64,000 nt of DNA from Lactococcus paracarnosus (GCF_006770285.1 NZ_CP017195.1:1488001-1552000); one strand, 5' to 3'. Shown: positions 18,359 through 27,613, counted from the first letter of the stretch. The notes: generated by a model not told the origin, from the letters alone. Program-made: numbers and translations.

Positions 18359-19771
18359 TTAAATATGGATTGGCATACCGTCAGCAAGTTCACTTGTATC
18401 CATGATTGCTTCACCTAATGTTGGGTGAGGATGGACTGTCATAGAGATATCTTCAGTCGTTAAGCCATTTTCAATAGCTAAAGCAAATTCACTGATCAAG
18501 TCACTTGCACCTGGTCCAGCAATTTGAGCACCGATGACAACACCAGTTTTCTTATCGCTTAACATGCGGATAAAGCCTTTAGTCGCATTCATCGTAATGG
18601 CACGACCATTTGCTGCAAATGGGAATTTACTGATCATAAAGTCCAAATTCTTTTCTTTAGCTGATTCGACTGTTTCACCCATTGTTGCCAATTCTGGATC
18701 ACAGTAGGCAACAGCTGGAATAGAGATGGCACAATTTTTAGCATCTTGACCAGCAACATTAGCAGCGGCTATTTTAGCTTCATAGCTGGCTTTATGGGCA
18801 AGCATTGGGCCTTCAACAACATCACCAATCGCATAGATATGGCTAACACTTGTTTGTTGGTGATCATCGACAACGATTTGACCACGATCAGTCATTTTAA
18901 CATCTGTTGTGTTTAAGCCAAGTTCATCTGTGTTGGGTCTACGACCAACAGATACCAAGCAGTAATCCGCTTCGATTTCTTGCTCAACGCCATCTACTTC
19001 ATAGACAACTTTAACAGACCCGTCATCTTGGATTGCTTCTTTAGCATTAGCATTAGTCACGATTTCAACGCCTTTTTCTTTGAAATCATCCACAACGAAG
19101 CTGTACATTTCTTTATCAAAGCCATTTAAAATGTGTGGCAAACCTTCGATGATTGTTACTTTACTACCTAAGTTAGCATAAGCACCAGCTAATTCACTAC
19201 CGATAACACCGCCACCGATAACAACTAAATGTTTTGGTACTTCTGGCAAGCTAAGCGCACCAGTTGAGTTAACAACACGATTTTTGAAAGCAAATCCTGG
19301 AATTTCGATTGGACGACTACCAGTTGCAATGATACATTTTTCAAATTCTAAGAGATGGCTCTCGTCTTCCGAAATCACGTTGATCACTTGGTTGTCATTA
19401 AAACGTGCTTCACCACGTAAAATCTCAACCTTATGTTTTTTCAGCAACATAGCAATACCGCCAGTTAAAGTATTGACAACTTTTTCATTTTTCCATTTTT
19501 GTGTTTCTTCCCAGTTCAATGTTGCGCCATTAGAATGCACACCCATGATACTGTTAGTTGAATGGATTTGTGAATAATAGTTATGACCAGCATTGATCAA
19601 GGCTTTAGAAGGGATACACCCAACGTTTAAACACACACCGCCGATAAAATCACGTTCAATGATCGTCACTTTTTGACCAAGTTCTGCTGCACGAATCGCG
19701 GCAACATATCCACCAGGACCACTACCAATCACAACAGTTTCAACGCTTTTAGCTTGACTACCTACAACCAT
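18359..19771 (-). CDS. pdhD: Dihydrolipoyl dehydrogenase (E3 of pyruvate dehydrogenase)
   Basis: FAD disulfide oxidoreductase of 470 residues. N-terminal GSGPGGYVAAIRAAELG, redox cysteines in GGVCLNVGCIPSKALI, NAD motif VIGGGVIGSELAGAYANLG, and the catalytic His in VHPHPTLGEA. It has no N-terminal lipoyl domain, unlike some streptococcal E3 proteins. Last gene of the operon, 4 nt after pdhC. Confidence 0.95.
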   Translation of the reverse strand: MVVGSQAKSVETVVIGSGPGGYVAAIRAAELGQKVTIIERDFIGGVCLNVGCIPSKALINAGHNYYSQIHSTNSIMGVHSNGATLNWEETQKWKNEKVVNTLTGGIAMLLKKHKVEILRGEARFNDNQVINVISEDESHLLEFEKCIIATGSRPIEIPGFAFKNRVVNSTGALSLPEVPKHLVVIGGGVIGSELAGAYANLGSKVTIIEGLPHILNGFDKEMYSFVVDDFKEKGVEIVTNANAKEAIQDDGSVKVVYEVDGVEQEIEADYCLVSVGRRPNTDELGLNTTDVKMTDRGQIVVDDHQQTSVSHIYAIGDVVEGPMLAHKASYEAKIAAANVAGQDAKNCAISIPAVAYCDPELATMGETVESAKEKNLDFMISKFPFAANGRAITMNATKGFIRMLSDKKTGVVIGAQIAGPGASDLISEFALAIENGLTTEDISMTVHPHPTLGEAIMDTSELADGMPIHI

Positions 19772-19775
19772 TAAC

Positions 19776-21071
19776 TTATACCTCCATCAGCATATATGCT
19801 GGATCATTCAACATTTTCTTCAAGTCATTGATTGCACTTTGCGCGAGCATACCATCTACAAGACGGTGGTCAAATGACAAGGAAAGTTTCATCATATTAC
19901 CAACAACGATCTCACCTTCTTCATTGACGATAGGCTCTTTAGCGATTGTCCCTAGGCCAAGAATAGCGGCTTCGTTGACATTGATAACTGGTGTAAACCA
20001 GTTACCACGTGCACTACCGATGTTTGAAATCGTGATTGTTGAACCACTTGCAACGTCTGGTGTTAATTTACCATCACGTGCACGCTCTGCCAATTCAGCA
20101 ATTTCTTTAGCAATAGCCAAGATTGATTTTTGATCTGCATTTTTAACAACAGGTACAAATAGGCCATTTGGTGTATCAACTGCGATACCAATGTGGATGC
20201 CTTCTGGGTAAACAATTTCTGTTTTAGCCATATCAACATGGGCATTTAAGTCAGGGAAGTGTTTCGCCATGGCTGCCAATGCTTTGGCAACATAAGCCAT
20301 ATAAGTCAATTTAACATCTTGTTTTAGGGCGATATCTTTAAATGCTGCTCTGTGCGCCATCAATTTAGAGACTTCAACCTGTTCAAATAATGTCACATGT
20401 GGCACATTTTGTTTTTGGCTAGTCATATTTTTAGCGATTGCTTTACGAATTGGCGTCATCGGTACACGACCCGCTTTTTCAGAAACAGCAGCTTTAGGTG
20501 CTGCCGCAGGTGTAGCGACTGCTGCTGGTGCTTCAGATACTTCAGCAGATACTGGTGCTGCTGCTACAGTAGCGCCTGACAAGGCGTTTCTAACATCCTC
20601 AAGCGTGATGTTACCACGGCGACCACTTGCTGCAACCGTTGTTAAATCAATGTTATTTTGACGTGCCAAACGACGTACACTAGGCATAGCACGAACTTGT
20701 CCACCGATAACTGGAGCGCCAACTTTACCAGATACTGGTGCCGTTGGTGCCGCCTCTGCTACAACGGGTGCTGCAACAGGTGTAGGTGCTACTGCTTCGG
20801 GTGCAACTGGAGCAGCACTTGCGGCTCCAGAACCATCACCGTCAAATTCAACTAAAGGTGCGCCAACTTCAACTACTGTACCAGCCTCAACATATAACTT
20901 AGTTACGACACCAGTGTATGGTGACAAGATTTCTTGCAATAATTTATCATTTTGAATTTCTGCAATTGGATCGTCTTCTTTAATCGAATCGCCAACCTTA
21001 ACTAACCAAGAAGCGATTTCGCCTTCTGCCATTCCCTCGCCGACATCGGGCATTTTAAAGATTTCTGTCAT
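19776..21071 (-). CDS. pdhC: Dihydrolipoyllysine acetyltransferase (E2 of pyruvate dehydrogenase)
   Basis: Core subunit of 431 residues: one lipoyl domain (Lys43 in QNDKLLQE), an Ala/Pro linker, the E1/E3-binding domain at about residues 128-168 (AMPSVRRLARQ, GRRGNITLEDV), a second linker, and the catalytic domain with SFDHRLVDG near the end. A single lipoyl domain makes it a short form. Lies between pdhB and pdhD. Confidence 0.95.
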   Translation of the reverse strand: MTEIFKMPDVGEGMAEGEIASWLVKVGDSIKEDDPIAEIQNDKLLQEILSPYTGVVTKLYVEAGTVVEVGAPLVEFDGDGSGAASAAPVAPEAVAPTPVAAPVVAEAAPTAPVSGKVGAPVIGGQVRAMPSVRRLARQNNIDLTTVAASGRRGNITLEDVRNALSGATVAAAPVSAEVSEAPAAVATPAAAPKAAVSEKAGRVPMTPIRKAIAKNMTSQKQNVPHVTLFEQVEVSKLMAHRAAFKDIALKQDVKLTYMAYVAKALAAMAKHFPDLNAHVDMAKTEIVYPEGIHIGIAVDTPNGLFVPVVKNADQKSILAIAKEIAELAERARDGKLTPDVASGSTITISNIGSARGNWFTPVINVNEAAILGLGTIAKEPIVNEEGEIVVGNMMKLSLSFDHRLVDGMLAQSAINDLKKMLNDPAYMLMEV

Positions 21072-21083
21072 GATTTCACTCCC

Positions 21084-22064
21084 TTATTCAAATTCAACTA
21101 CATTTTTAACTGCAGCAACAACATCATCAACTTGTGGTAACCAGTCGTTTTCTGCTGCACCAAATGGATAGATACTATCTGGAGCAGAAACACGGCCAAT
21201 TGGTGCTTTCAAGCTAAGAATAAAACGCTCAGAAATTTCTGCCATTACTGTACTTGCGATACCAGCTTGACGCTGTGCTTCTTGTGCAACAACAACACGA
21301 CCAGTTTTTTCAACAGATTGACCAATTGTTTCAACATCAATCGGGCTAACCGTACGTAAATCGATAACTTCTGCATTGATGCCAGCTTTTTCAAGCACAT
21401 CTGCAGCTTTTAGGCAGACGGGTACTAACCCACCGTAAGTAATGATTGTAACATCATCACCTGCTTTAGCAACAGCCGCTTTATCTAATGGCGTTGTATA
21501 GTAACCTTCTGGTACTTCACCTTTAATCGAGCGGTAAAGTTTCAAGTTTTCTAAAAAGATAACCGGGTCATTTGATTCGATTGCAGACAATAGCAAGCCT
21601 TTTGCATCTGCTGGATTACTTGGCATAACGACACGAAGTCCTGGTGTAGATGCCATCAAGCCTTCTAAGTTATCAGCATGCATTTCAGGCGTATGTGTAC
21701 CGCCACCATAAGGTGCACGAACAACAATCGGAAATTCACGCGTACCATGGAAACGGAAACGGTTACGCGCCATTTGACCAGAGATAGAGTCCATTACTTC
21801 AAAGATAAAACCAAAGAATTGGATTTCCATGATTGGGCGGTAACCTTGCGTTGTCAAACCAATTGCAACACCACCGATAGCACTCTCTGCTAAGGGTGCA
21901 TCGAAGACGCGTTCATCGCCGTATTTCTGGTTCAAGCCATCAGTTGCACGGAATACACCGCCATTTTTACCAACATCTTCTCCAAAAATAAGGACGTTGT
22001 CATCTTTTTCAAGTGCTAAGTCCATTGCCTCTGTAATTGCTGCGATATATGTTTTTACTGCCAT
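21084..22064 (-). CDS. pdhB: Pyruvate dehydrogenase E1 subunit beta
   Basis: Subunit of 326 residues with [20 protein letters not shown] near the N-terminus and the transketolase C-domain ([12 protein letters not shown]). With PdhA it decarboxylates pyruvate on thiamine diphosphate and acetylates lipoyl groups of PdhC. Directly follows pdhA with no gap. Confidence 0.95.
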   Translation of the reverse strand: MAVKTYIAAITEAMDLALEKDDNVLIFGEDVGKNGGVFRATDGLNQKYGDERVFDAPLAESAIGGVAIGLTTQGYRPIMEIQFFGFIFEVMDSISGQMARNRFRFHGTREFPIVVRAPYGGGTHTPEMHADNLEGLMASTPGLRVVMPSNPADAKGLLLSAIESNDPVIFLENLKLYRSIKGEVPEGYYTTPLDKAAVAKAGDDVTIITYGGLVPVCLKAADVLEKAGINAEVIDLRTVSPIDVETIGQSVEKTGRVVVAQEAQRQAGIASTVMAEISERFILSLKAPIGRVSAPDSIYPFGAAENDWLPQVDDVVAAVKNVVEFE

Positions 22065-23180
22065 TTACTTGCCTGCCTCTCTGAATTTTTCGATTTGTTC
22101 TTTTTGTACAAAACTAGGTTGTTCAAAAGTCGTTTCGATAAATTCTGAAATCTTTTGTTTTTGAACACTATCAGCTTGTTTAACCGCCGCATCAATTTCT
22201 ACGTTTACTTCGTCTTTGTAGTCTGCTTCGATTGTTTCATTCCAAAGTTTTTTGTCTTCTAAGAAAATACGCATCCGGATCAATGGTTCTACTTTTTCCC
22301 ATTCTTCGATGGATTCTTTTGTCCGGTAGCGAAGTGGATCATCACCACTCATTGAATGTGGTTCTAAACGGTCTGTGATCGTTTCGATTAAGACAGGACC
22401 ATTGCCTGCTACAGTCCATTCACGTGCCTTTTTAGCCGCAAGATAACAAGCGATTGCATCCATACCATCAACGACGATACTTGGAATACCAGCACCCCAA
22501 CCTTTAGAAGCGAGGTGTGTTGCTGCTGTTTGGACTTTACGTGGTGTTGAAATCGCATAGCCATTATTTTGAATGATGAAGACCGCATTTGCTTTGAAAG
22601 CACCCGCGAAGTTCATGCCTTCGTAAGTGTCTCCTTGTGATGATCCACCATCACCAGTATAGGTATAAGCACACGCATCTTTTTTGCGTTTTTTCATGCC
22701 AAGACCGATACCAGCTGCCTCAACGAATTGGGCACCGATGATAATTTGTGGGAACCAGGTGTTAACACCTTCCATCAAGTTACCTTCGTAATGACCACGA
22801 CTCCACAAGAATGCTTTATAAATTGGGAAGCCTTTGTGAATCATTTGTGGAATATCACGGTAACCTGGCATCAAGTAATCGTCATCATTGAAGGCGAAAC
22901 TTGTTGCAGTTTGGCTTGCTTCTTGTCCGCGTGTTGGCGCCACAAAGCCTAGACGACCTTGTTTTGCTAACTTAACGCTTCTTTCGTTTAAAACAAGTTG
23001 TTTGATCATACGCTTCATCAACTCAACCAGTTTGTCATCAGACAAGTCTGCTGCGTCAAAACCAGCTTGGTCGATGATTTTACCATCTTTGTCTAATACA
23101 GCTAATTCTGGAAAACTATCAGCTTGTACAGCTAATTGTTGTTCAAAATTTAAAATTTCTAATGCTTGACTCATATTCAC
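22065..23180 (-). CDS. pdhA: Pyruvate dehydrogenase E1 subunit alpha
   Basis: Subunit of 371 residues. The thiamine diphosphate motif runs from GDGGSSQGDTYEG (about residue 175) to NNGYAIS, and the phospho-loop type region HSMSGDDPLRYR is present. First pdh gene proper, 29 nt after lplA. Confidence 0.95.
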   Translation of the reverse strand: MNMSQALEILNFEQQLAVQADSFPELAVLDKDGKIIDQAGFDAADLSDDKLVELMKRMIKQLVLNERSVKLAKQGRLGFVAPTRGQEASQTATSFAFNDDDYLMPGYRDIPQMIHKGFPIYKAFLWSRGHYEGNLMEGVNTWFPQIIIGAQFVEAAGIGLGMKKRKKDACAYTYTGDGGSSQGDTYEGMNFAGAFKANAVFIIQNNGYAISTPRKVQTAATHLASKGWGAGIPSIVVDGMDAIACYLAAKKAREWTVAGNGPVLIETITDRLEPHSMSGDDPLRYRTKESIEEWEKVEPLIRMRIFLEDKKLWNETIEADYKDEVNVEIDAAVKQADSVQKQKISEFIETTFEQPSFVQKEQIEKFREAGK

Positions 23181-23209
23181 CGTCTCCTTTTAATTGTATC
23201 GCATCATTT

Positions 23210-24193
23210 TCACTCATGAATGAGTGATAGGACTTCCTCATTTGATATGGTACCAAAATAATATTTATCTTGATTATCACTCAAGATAGCACGAATGGTT
23301 GTTTCCTCAAACGGGACACCTATTAATTGCGGCGTCAATCTTTCAATATCTTCCACGCCGAGGAAATCCCCGCCAAAGTAGATATGTTTGATCAAGCCTT
23401 TTTCAATCTCTGCTTTGATATCTAAGATACCACCAGCAAATTTTTCATGGGCATGATAATTGAACTCTGGACTCTCGCCATAATTCCATTCCCATGTTGA
23501 AAATTTTTCTTTTTCAAGCGTTTTAATTTCAGCTAGTTGACTTTGCGTTAATTGAATGGGTTGGTCTTGACCATTTCCACTCAATTCATCCGTCAAAGCC
23601 TGTTGAAATTGCGCAATTGTTAAGTGTGGGGCATACTGCTTGATACTACCAACACGGCTTCTGACACTTTTTACTGCCTTTGAGATGAATTTTTCATCAC
23701 TGACATTCAGCACACGTACCATCGTTTCAACATCGACATCAAACATTAATGTACCATGGTGCATCAGATAACCATCTTGATAGCGTTGGGCATTACCACT
23801 AATTTTCTTCCCGTCTAATACCAGATCATTTCGACCTGTGATTTCAACTGGAATCCCTAATTTATGAAGGGCGGTAACGATTGGTTGTACGAATTTTTTC
23901 CAATCGACATCCTGAGGATGCGCCACTGGAATGATAAAAGTAAAGTTCAGGTTGCCTTGGTCATGATAAACCGCGCCACCACCGGTGACACGGCGAACAA
24001 CTTGAATGTCTTTTTCTTTGACAACTGCTTCATTCACTTCCTCATAGGTATTTTGATGCTTACCTACAATCACTGCATTTCTGTTTTGCCATAAAGCAAA
24101 AACTGGTGCTTCCGGTTTTAAATGCGTTAATAACCACTCATCCATCGCAATATTAAACGGTGCGTCCAAATTTTTGTTGACGACATATCGCAT
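23210..24193 (-). CDS. lplA: Lipoate-protein ligase
   Basis: Protein of 327 residues that activates lipoate with ATP and attaches it to E2. The RRVTGGGAVYHDQGNLNFTF signature lies near residue 70 and the lipoate lysine region DGKKISGNAQRY near 130; the C-terminal accessory domain is present. As first gene of the pdh operon it supplies the cofactor for PdhC. Confidence 0.93.
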   Translation of the reverse strand: MRYVVNKNLDAPFNIAMDEWLLTHLKPEAPVFALWQNRNAVIVGKHQNTYEEVNEAVVKEKDIQVVRRVTGGGAVYHDQGNLNFTFIIPVAHPQDVDWKKFVQPIVTALHKLGIPVEITGRNDLVLDGKKISGNAQRYQDGYLMHHGTLMFDVDVETMVRVLNVSDEKFISKAVKSVRSRVGSIKQYAPHLTIAQFQQALTDELSGNGQDQPIQLTQSQLAEIKTLEKEKFSTWEWNYGESPEFNYHAHEKFAGGILDIKAEIEKGLIKHIYFGGDFLGVEDIERLTPQLIGVPFEETTIRAILSDNQDKYYFGTISNEEVLSLIHE

Positions 24194-24220
24194 TTACTTA
24201 CCCTCCGAGTTTCATATAAT

Positions 24221-24234
24221 TGAAATCGCTTTCC
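24221..24234. promoter_or_regulatory. cre-like CcpA site at the lplA-pdh promoter
   Basis: TGAAATCGCTTTCC matches the cre consensus TGWAANCGNTNWCA at 13 of 14 positions (last base differs). It lies about 8-20 nt downstream of the -10, at the likely transcription start, a position for repression by CcpA. Confidence 0.7.
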
Positions 24235-24241
24235 ACATACT

Positions 24242-24270
24242 ATTATCAACTGTTTCTCACTTTTTTTCAA
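24242..24270 (-). promoter_or_regulatory. Promoter of lplA-pdhABCD
   Basis: On the minus strand TTGAAA (24270-24265), 17-nt spacer, GATAAT (24247-24242). Confidence 0.65.
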
Positions 24271-24341
24271 CTATTTTGACTGGAAATTATCCTAAATATT
24301 TGTGTATAATAAATATTAACAATAATAAAGGTGGAGTGAGT

Positions 24342-25124
24342 TTGAAATTTCTTACAAGTGATGGGGCAGCATTAGCTGCTAGAAGCTTTGGTGACGGCAT
24401 TCCTGTCATTTTTTTAGCTGGCTACTCAGGGACAACTTATAGTTGGGCAGCCCAAAATACATTTTTTAGTACAGCTGGTTTTCACTGTATTCATTTGGAT
24501 AAAAGAGGACATGGTGAAAACACTGACATAATCTCTGGTTTACGAATCAGTCGACTAGCAAAAGATATACAGGAACTGGTTTATCAGCTTGAGCTTGATC
24601 AATTTCACATGGTCAGTCATTCTTTGGGCGCTGGTGTTGCTTTTGAATATTTAAGCTTGTTTGGTGAGCAGCAGGTCAAATCACTCACCGTCATAGATAG
24701 TCCGCCTAAAGCAATCAATACCAGTGACTGGTCATTAGGCATGTATGACTTAACCTGGCAAACTGTATCAGAAACAGTTGAGAACTTTTCTCATGTTACC
24801 CTAACTAAAAAGAAAATCGAGACTGATTTACTTAGAAGCATGCACCAAGGGCATTACCGCTTTAATTTTTTAAAGACTGCGCCTTTGGTTGAGGACTTTT
24901 TGACCAAGGATTATCGTGATGTGCTCAAGCAGGTATCACTACCCATTCTATATATTGGTGGTGAACAATCACCGCTATTCCCTAATGCTGTCGCAACCTA
25001 TTATAGCCAGACTGCCAAACAGGCAACCAGTTACCTAATCAAGGATGCTGGTCACTTGCCTTATGCTGAAAGTCCGACAGAAGTGAATCAGCTGATCTCT
25101 CAGTTTATCTTAGACAATCAATAA
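24342..25124 (+). CDS. Alpha/beta hydrolase
   Basis: Protein of 260 residues with the alpha/beta hydrolase order: oxyanion loop FLAGYSGTTYSW, HLDKRGHGENT, nucleophile Ser in SHSLGAGVAFEYL, late Asp in VIDSPPK or GGEQSP region and C-terminal His in DAGHLPYAESP. I choose the TTG at 24342 because AAAGGTGGAG precedes it; the frame is open upstream through the promoter region (TATAAT at 24305-24310) and into lplA antisense. Substrate unknown. Confidence 0.82.
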   Translation: MKFLTSDGAALAARSFGDGIPVIFLAGYSGTTYSWAAQNTFFSTAGFHCIHLDKRGHGENTDIISGLRISRLAKDIQELVYQLELDQFHMVSHSLGAGVAFEYLSLFGEQQVKSLTVIDSPPKAINTSDWSLGMYDLTWQTVSETVENFSHVTLTKKKIETDLLRSMHQGHYRFNFLKTAPLVEDFLTKDYRDVLKQVSLPILYIGGEQSPLFPNAVATYYSQTAKQATSYLIKDAGHLPYAESPTEVNQLISQFILDNQ

Positions 25125-25155
25125 ATACAAACAGCTAAACAGGCATTACAAGCAC

Positions 25156-25187
25156 AAAAAAGCAGCGTTTCGAACGCTGCTTTTTTT
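25156..25187. terminator. Bidirectional terminator
   Basis: Perfect 14-bp stem AAAAAAGCAGCGTT / AACGCTGCTTTTTT with a 3-nt loop, shared by the hydrolase gene and the four-gene minus-strand module. Confidence 0.93.
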
Positions 25188-25204
25188 CTGGCTTTATCAT
25201 CTGC

Positions 25205-25513
25205 TTATTTCAAATTATTTAAAGCCGTATTGAAACTTGAATTTAATGCGCGTACTTCATCTTCAAGTAGTCGAGTTGCCCTTTTAGTTTCTGATAAAAA
25301 TGCTTCATTAAGCTGATACATTTTATCGTCTAGTACTTGTAATTCATGGCTACTTTGCGGTATAAGTGAGTACACGTTTTCCATTAAGCGAGAACGTTCG
25401 CGTTTAAGCGCATTTTCTTTTTCAAGGATCGCCTCTTTTTGACGCTGGTATTTTCGTTTATCAGCATAGTAGTTTTCTTCGAGTAGTGCACGTTGCCTTA
25501 GTTTATCTGTCAT
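25205..25513 (-). CDS. Small helical coiled-coil protein, candidate type VII secretion partner
   Basis: Protein of 102 residues, almost entirely charged amphipathic helix: KRKYQRQKEAILEKEN then a break at PQSSHE and a second helix to the end. No signal peptide or membrane segment. Size and helical-hairpin make-up resemble the small WXG100-like partners of LXG toxins. It is 4 nt downstream of the 93-residue gene, in one operon with the lipase. Family not identified with certainty; role is inferred from context. Confidence 0.65.
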   Translation of the reverse strand: MTDKLRQRALLEENYYADKRKYQRQKEAILEKENALKRERSRLMENVYSLIPQSSHELQVLDDKMYQLNEAFLSETKRATRLLEDEVRALNSSFNTALNNLK

Positions 25514-25517
25514 GATT

Positions 25518-25799
25518 TTAACACCCTTTTACTGGAGACCTAAATACTAACTGCTTCATATTTTTCAAAAACGCCTGACCAGCCTCTGAAGCTTTTCCCG
25601 TCAAAGCACCTGTCAAGTCTCCAGGTAAATCACGTTGCCTTGTCTGATACATAGCTACACCAAGCGCATCAAGTTTCGTCTGCGAAGACTGTTTCATGTC
25701 TTGAACTTCTTGCGTTTTTACTTGCAACAAGGTCTGAATAGCTTGGCGCTCCATTTCTTTTTGTAATGCTTTGTAGGCTTCTTCAACATCAGAATACAT
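25518..25799 (-). CDS. Small helical protein, candidate type VII secretion partner
   Basis: Protein of 93 residues with a long N-terminal helix (VEEAYKALQKEMERQ onward), a turn near LPGDLTGALTG and a short second helix. No signal peptide. Lies 31 nt downstream of the lipase gene and 4 nt upstream of the other small helical gene, so the two could form a heterodimer that binds the toxin's C-terminal helical domain. I do not recognise a named family. Confidence 0.62.
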   Translation of the reverse strand: MYSDVEEAYKALQKEMERQAIQTLLQVKTQEVQDMKQSSQTKLDALGVAMYQTRQRDLPGDLTGALTGKASEAGQAFLKNMKQLVFRSPVKGC

Positions 25800-25830
25800 A
25801 TCATCTTACCTTTCCACGTGCTGTGATATC

Positions 25831-27015
25831 TTATTTAAATAATCTAGCACCTTCTTGACTATCATAGTCAGCCATTCTTCTTGAAACTGCGGTTAGTGTA
25901 TTTGAGAAGTCAAATAACTGATGCTTATAGGTGCTAACCTCTTGTTTAATTGACGCCTCAAGACCCTTATCCCAAAAGTCAGATTTTTGATAATTTTGAA
26001 TCAACTGATTAACTTCCCAACCTTGCAAGTAATTTTGAATCATATACGCACCTTGATTAATCTCTTGAACAATGTTTTCTATATCGGTTTCAACCTTATC
26101 AAGTTCTGCCTTAACAGCTGATTCGTAGCCTTGCGCAAGGTCTTTGGCATGTTTCGAAACTGTATGAATAAGCGATGTTCGCAAAGCAATCCGTTTGCCA
26201 CCTGAACTTTTTGCGATACTAGCTTGTAAATTAGCTATTTTTTTCTCACCTTTTACATCATCAATATTAAATTTGATATTGCCATTTTTATCAAACTTGA
26301 AAGACCCTAGTAAATGACTAGTTACGCCACCTATATAGTAAACAGACCCAGCCGTATTTTGCGCATCATGACTGATAGCAAACTTACCGCCGACCTCCTC
26401 CTCGTGCGCACGATAATTGATGTATTGGGCCATGTGCGCATCCATATATGTCCGTTCTGCTTTTGTTAGCGTATCATAGTTAAACCAGCCATGAAAAACT
26501 GTTGCAGGAATATGATATTTAGCACCTATTTTTAACATATAGGCACTTTGAGAATACCCTGATAATTGGTTAATCTGCCAATCAGGGTGTGCTTTCATTA
26601 GTTTTAATAGATAACGTTCTGCTACGTCGTATTGCGTAGAGTTGCCAAAGATACTCTGAACAGCACCCTGTAAATCCGCAGGAGATGCTGGATTGGTAGC
26701 CGCAGCTACTACAGTCACATTACCGTAATCAACCACACCCTTATTAATTGGTGCAACTGCCATCCCTGAAAAACCAAGACTATCGTTCGTCGTGTAGGGA
26801 ACATCTCTGTAACCACCATTCGGTAATGGCTCACGATACCTGGCAGACCCTAGTTGTTCATCGTTGGAGGTTGAAATAACTTGAAATTTCTTTCCTGCTA
26901 CTGTGATAGTTTGTCCTTCATCAATATTTTGATATAAGTCACCATTTTTCTTATAATTGTGGTCAACTCCGTAAACTTTGTTATTTAAATCTACCAATTG
27001 TTCTTCAGTAGCCAT
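25831..27015 (-). CDS. Putative type VII-secreted lipase toxin with C-terminal LXG-like domain
   Basis: Protein of 394 residues. The N-terminal two thirds look like an alpha/beta-hydrolase lipase: QLSGYSQSAYML holds the putative nucleophile Ser155 in a GxSxS elbow, with Asp181 and His234 (SHLLGSFKF) as triad candidates. From about residue 255 the protein is all helix (KVETDIENIVQEINQGAY and on), like an LXG targeting domain but at the C-terminus. This arrangement resembles Staphylococcus aureus TslA, described as a type VII-secreted lipase with reversed domain order. No Sec signal. The GxSxS instead of GxSxG elbow is unusual. Confidence 0.7.
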   Translation of the reverse strand: MATEEQLVDLNNKVYGVDHNYKKNGDLYQNIDEGQTITVAGKKFQVISTSNDEQLGSARYREPLPNGGYRDVPYTTNDSLGFSGMAVAPINKGVVDYGNVTVVAAATNPASPADLQGAVQSIFGNSTQYDVAERYLLKLMKAHPDWQINQLSGYSQSAYMLKIGAKYHIPATVFHGWFNYDTLTKAERTYMDAHMAQYINYRAHEEEVGGKFAISHDAQNTAGSVYYIGGVTSHLLGSFKFDKNGNIKFNIDDVKGEKKIANLQASIAKSSGGKRIALRTSLIHTVSKHAKDLAQGYESAVKAELDKVETDIENIVQEINQGAYMIQNYLQGWEVNQLIQNYQKSDFWDKGLEASIKQEVSTYKHQLFDFSNTLTAVSRRMADYDSQEGARLFK

Positions 27016-27016
27016 A

Positions 27017-27469
27017 TTATACCTCTTTCTTTTTTCCAGTTGAATACGTGACTAATACAGGAGTTACTGTTTTACCTGTTTCATCATATTTATTCATCAA
27101 TTTTGTTATCCCCATTGTATAACCATTATTTTTTATATCTTGGAGTGAAGTATAGTCTATCTGTGAACTCCATTCGCTTTCAGGCTGTCCTTTAGTCCAG
27201 TCAGCTATGATATAAAACGTTGACCAATAAAAACCTGTTTTATCATTTTTACTTGTTCCCTCAAACCTGATTGCTTTAATATCGGGATATTTTTCCTTCA
27301 ATTCTTTCGCAATCTCTGTTTCAAATCCCTCATATCTTAGGGTATTCGCCATTTCAGCCACTCTTTGATTATGCGTTTGTTTCGCCATATATAATTTCCC
27401 TCCGATAATTCCGATAATTAGTAATAAAGTAATGACAATGCCTATCCTTATTTTCTTTCGCTTATTCAT
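27017..27469 (-). CDS. Membrane-anchored protein, candidate lipase immunity protein
   Basis: Protein of 150 residues: a basic start (MNKRKKIR), one hydrophobic helix at about residues 9-28, then an extracellular domain of about 115 residues with a cystatin-like look (helix YEGFETEIAKELKEKY, strands KAIRFEG and FYIIADW). It recalls small DUF1433-type proteins that neutralise the TslA lipase, but it is membrane-anchored, with no lipobox cysteine. Its stop and the lipase start are separated by 1 nt, which fits a toxin-immunity pair. Assignment is inference. Confidence 0.6.
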   Translation of the reverse strand: MNKRKKIRIGIVITLLLIIGIIGGKLYMAKQTHNQRVAEMANTLRYEGFETEIAKELKEKYPDIKAIRFEGTSKNDKTGFYWSTFYIIADWTKGQPESEWSSQIDYTSLQDIKNNGYTMGITKLMNKYDETGKTVTPVLVTYSTGKKKEV

Positions 27470-27556
27470 TCAATCCTGCCTATTTCTAAATTTATAAAAT
27501 GGATCATGAGCATAGTCAAGGTCTGCTTCGTCATCTGTAATGGTTTGAGAAACCCG
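27470..27556 (-). pseudogene. C-terminal gene remnant before the lipase module
   Basis: Reading on the minus strand from a TAG at 27559-27557, 28 codons run to a TGA that touches the next start: they end in DDEADLDYAHDPFYKF and NRQD, an acidic, coding-like sequence without start codon. It may be the end of a deleted upstream gene. It lies in the transcribed leader of the module. Confidence 0.35.
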
Positions 27557-27613
27557 CTATACCCCGCTTAAACCCTATTGTCCATTTTTTTAAAAAACTT
27601 ATCAACACAAAAA

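Noticed and set aside
19284-20855. Plus-strand frames opposite pdhD and pdhC, some very Cys/Trp-rich
   Set aside because: Antisense of Ala/Pro-rich linkers; composition is an artefact.
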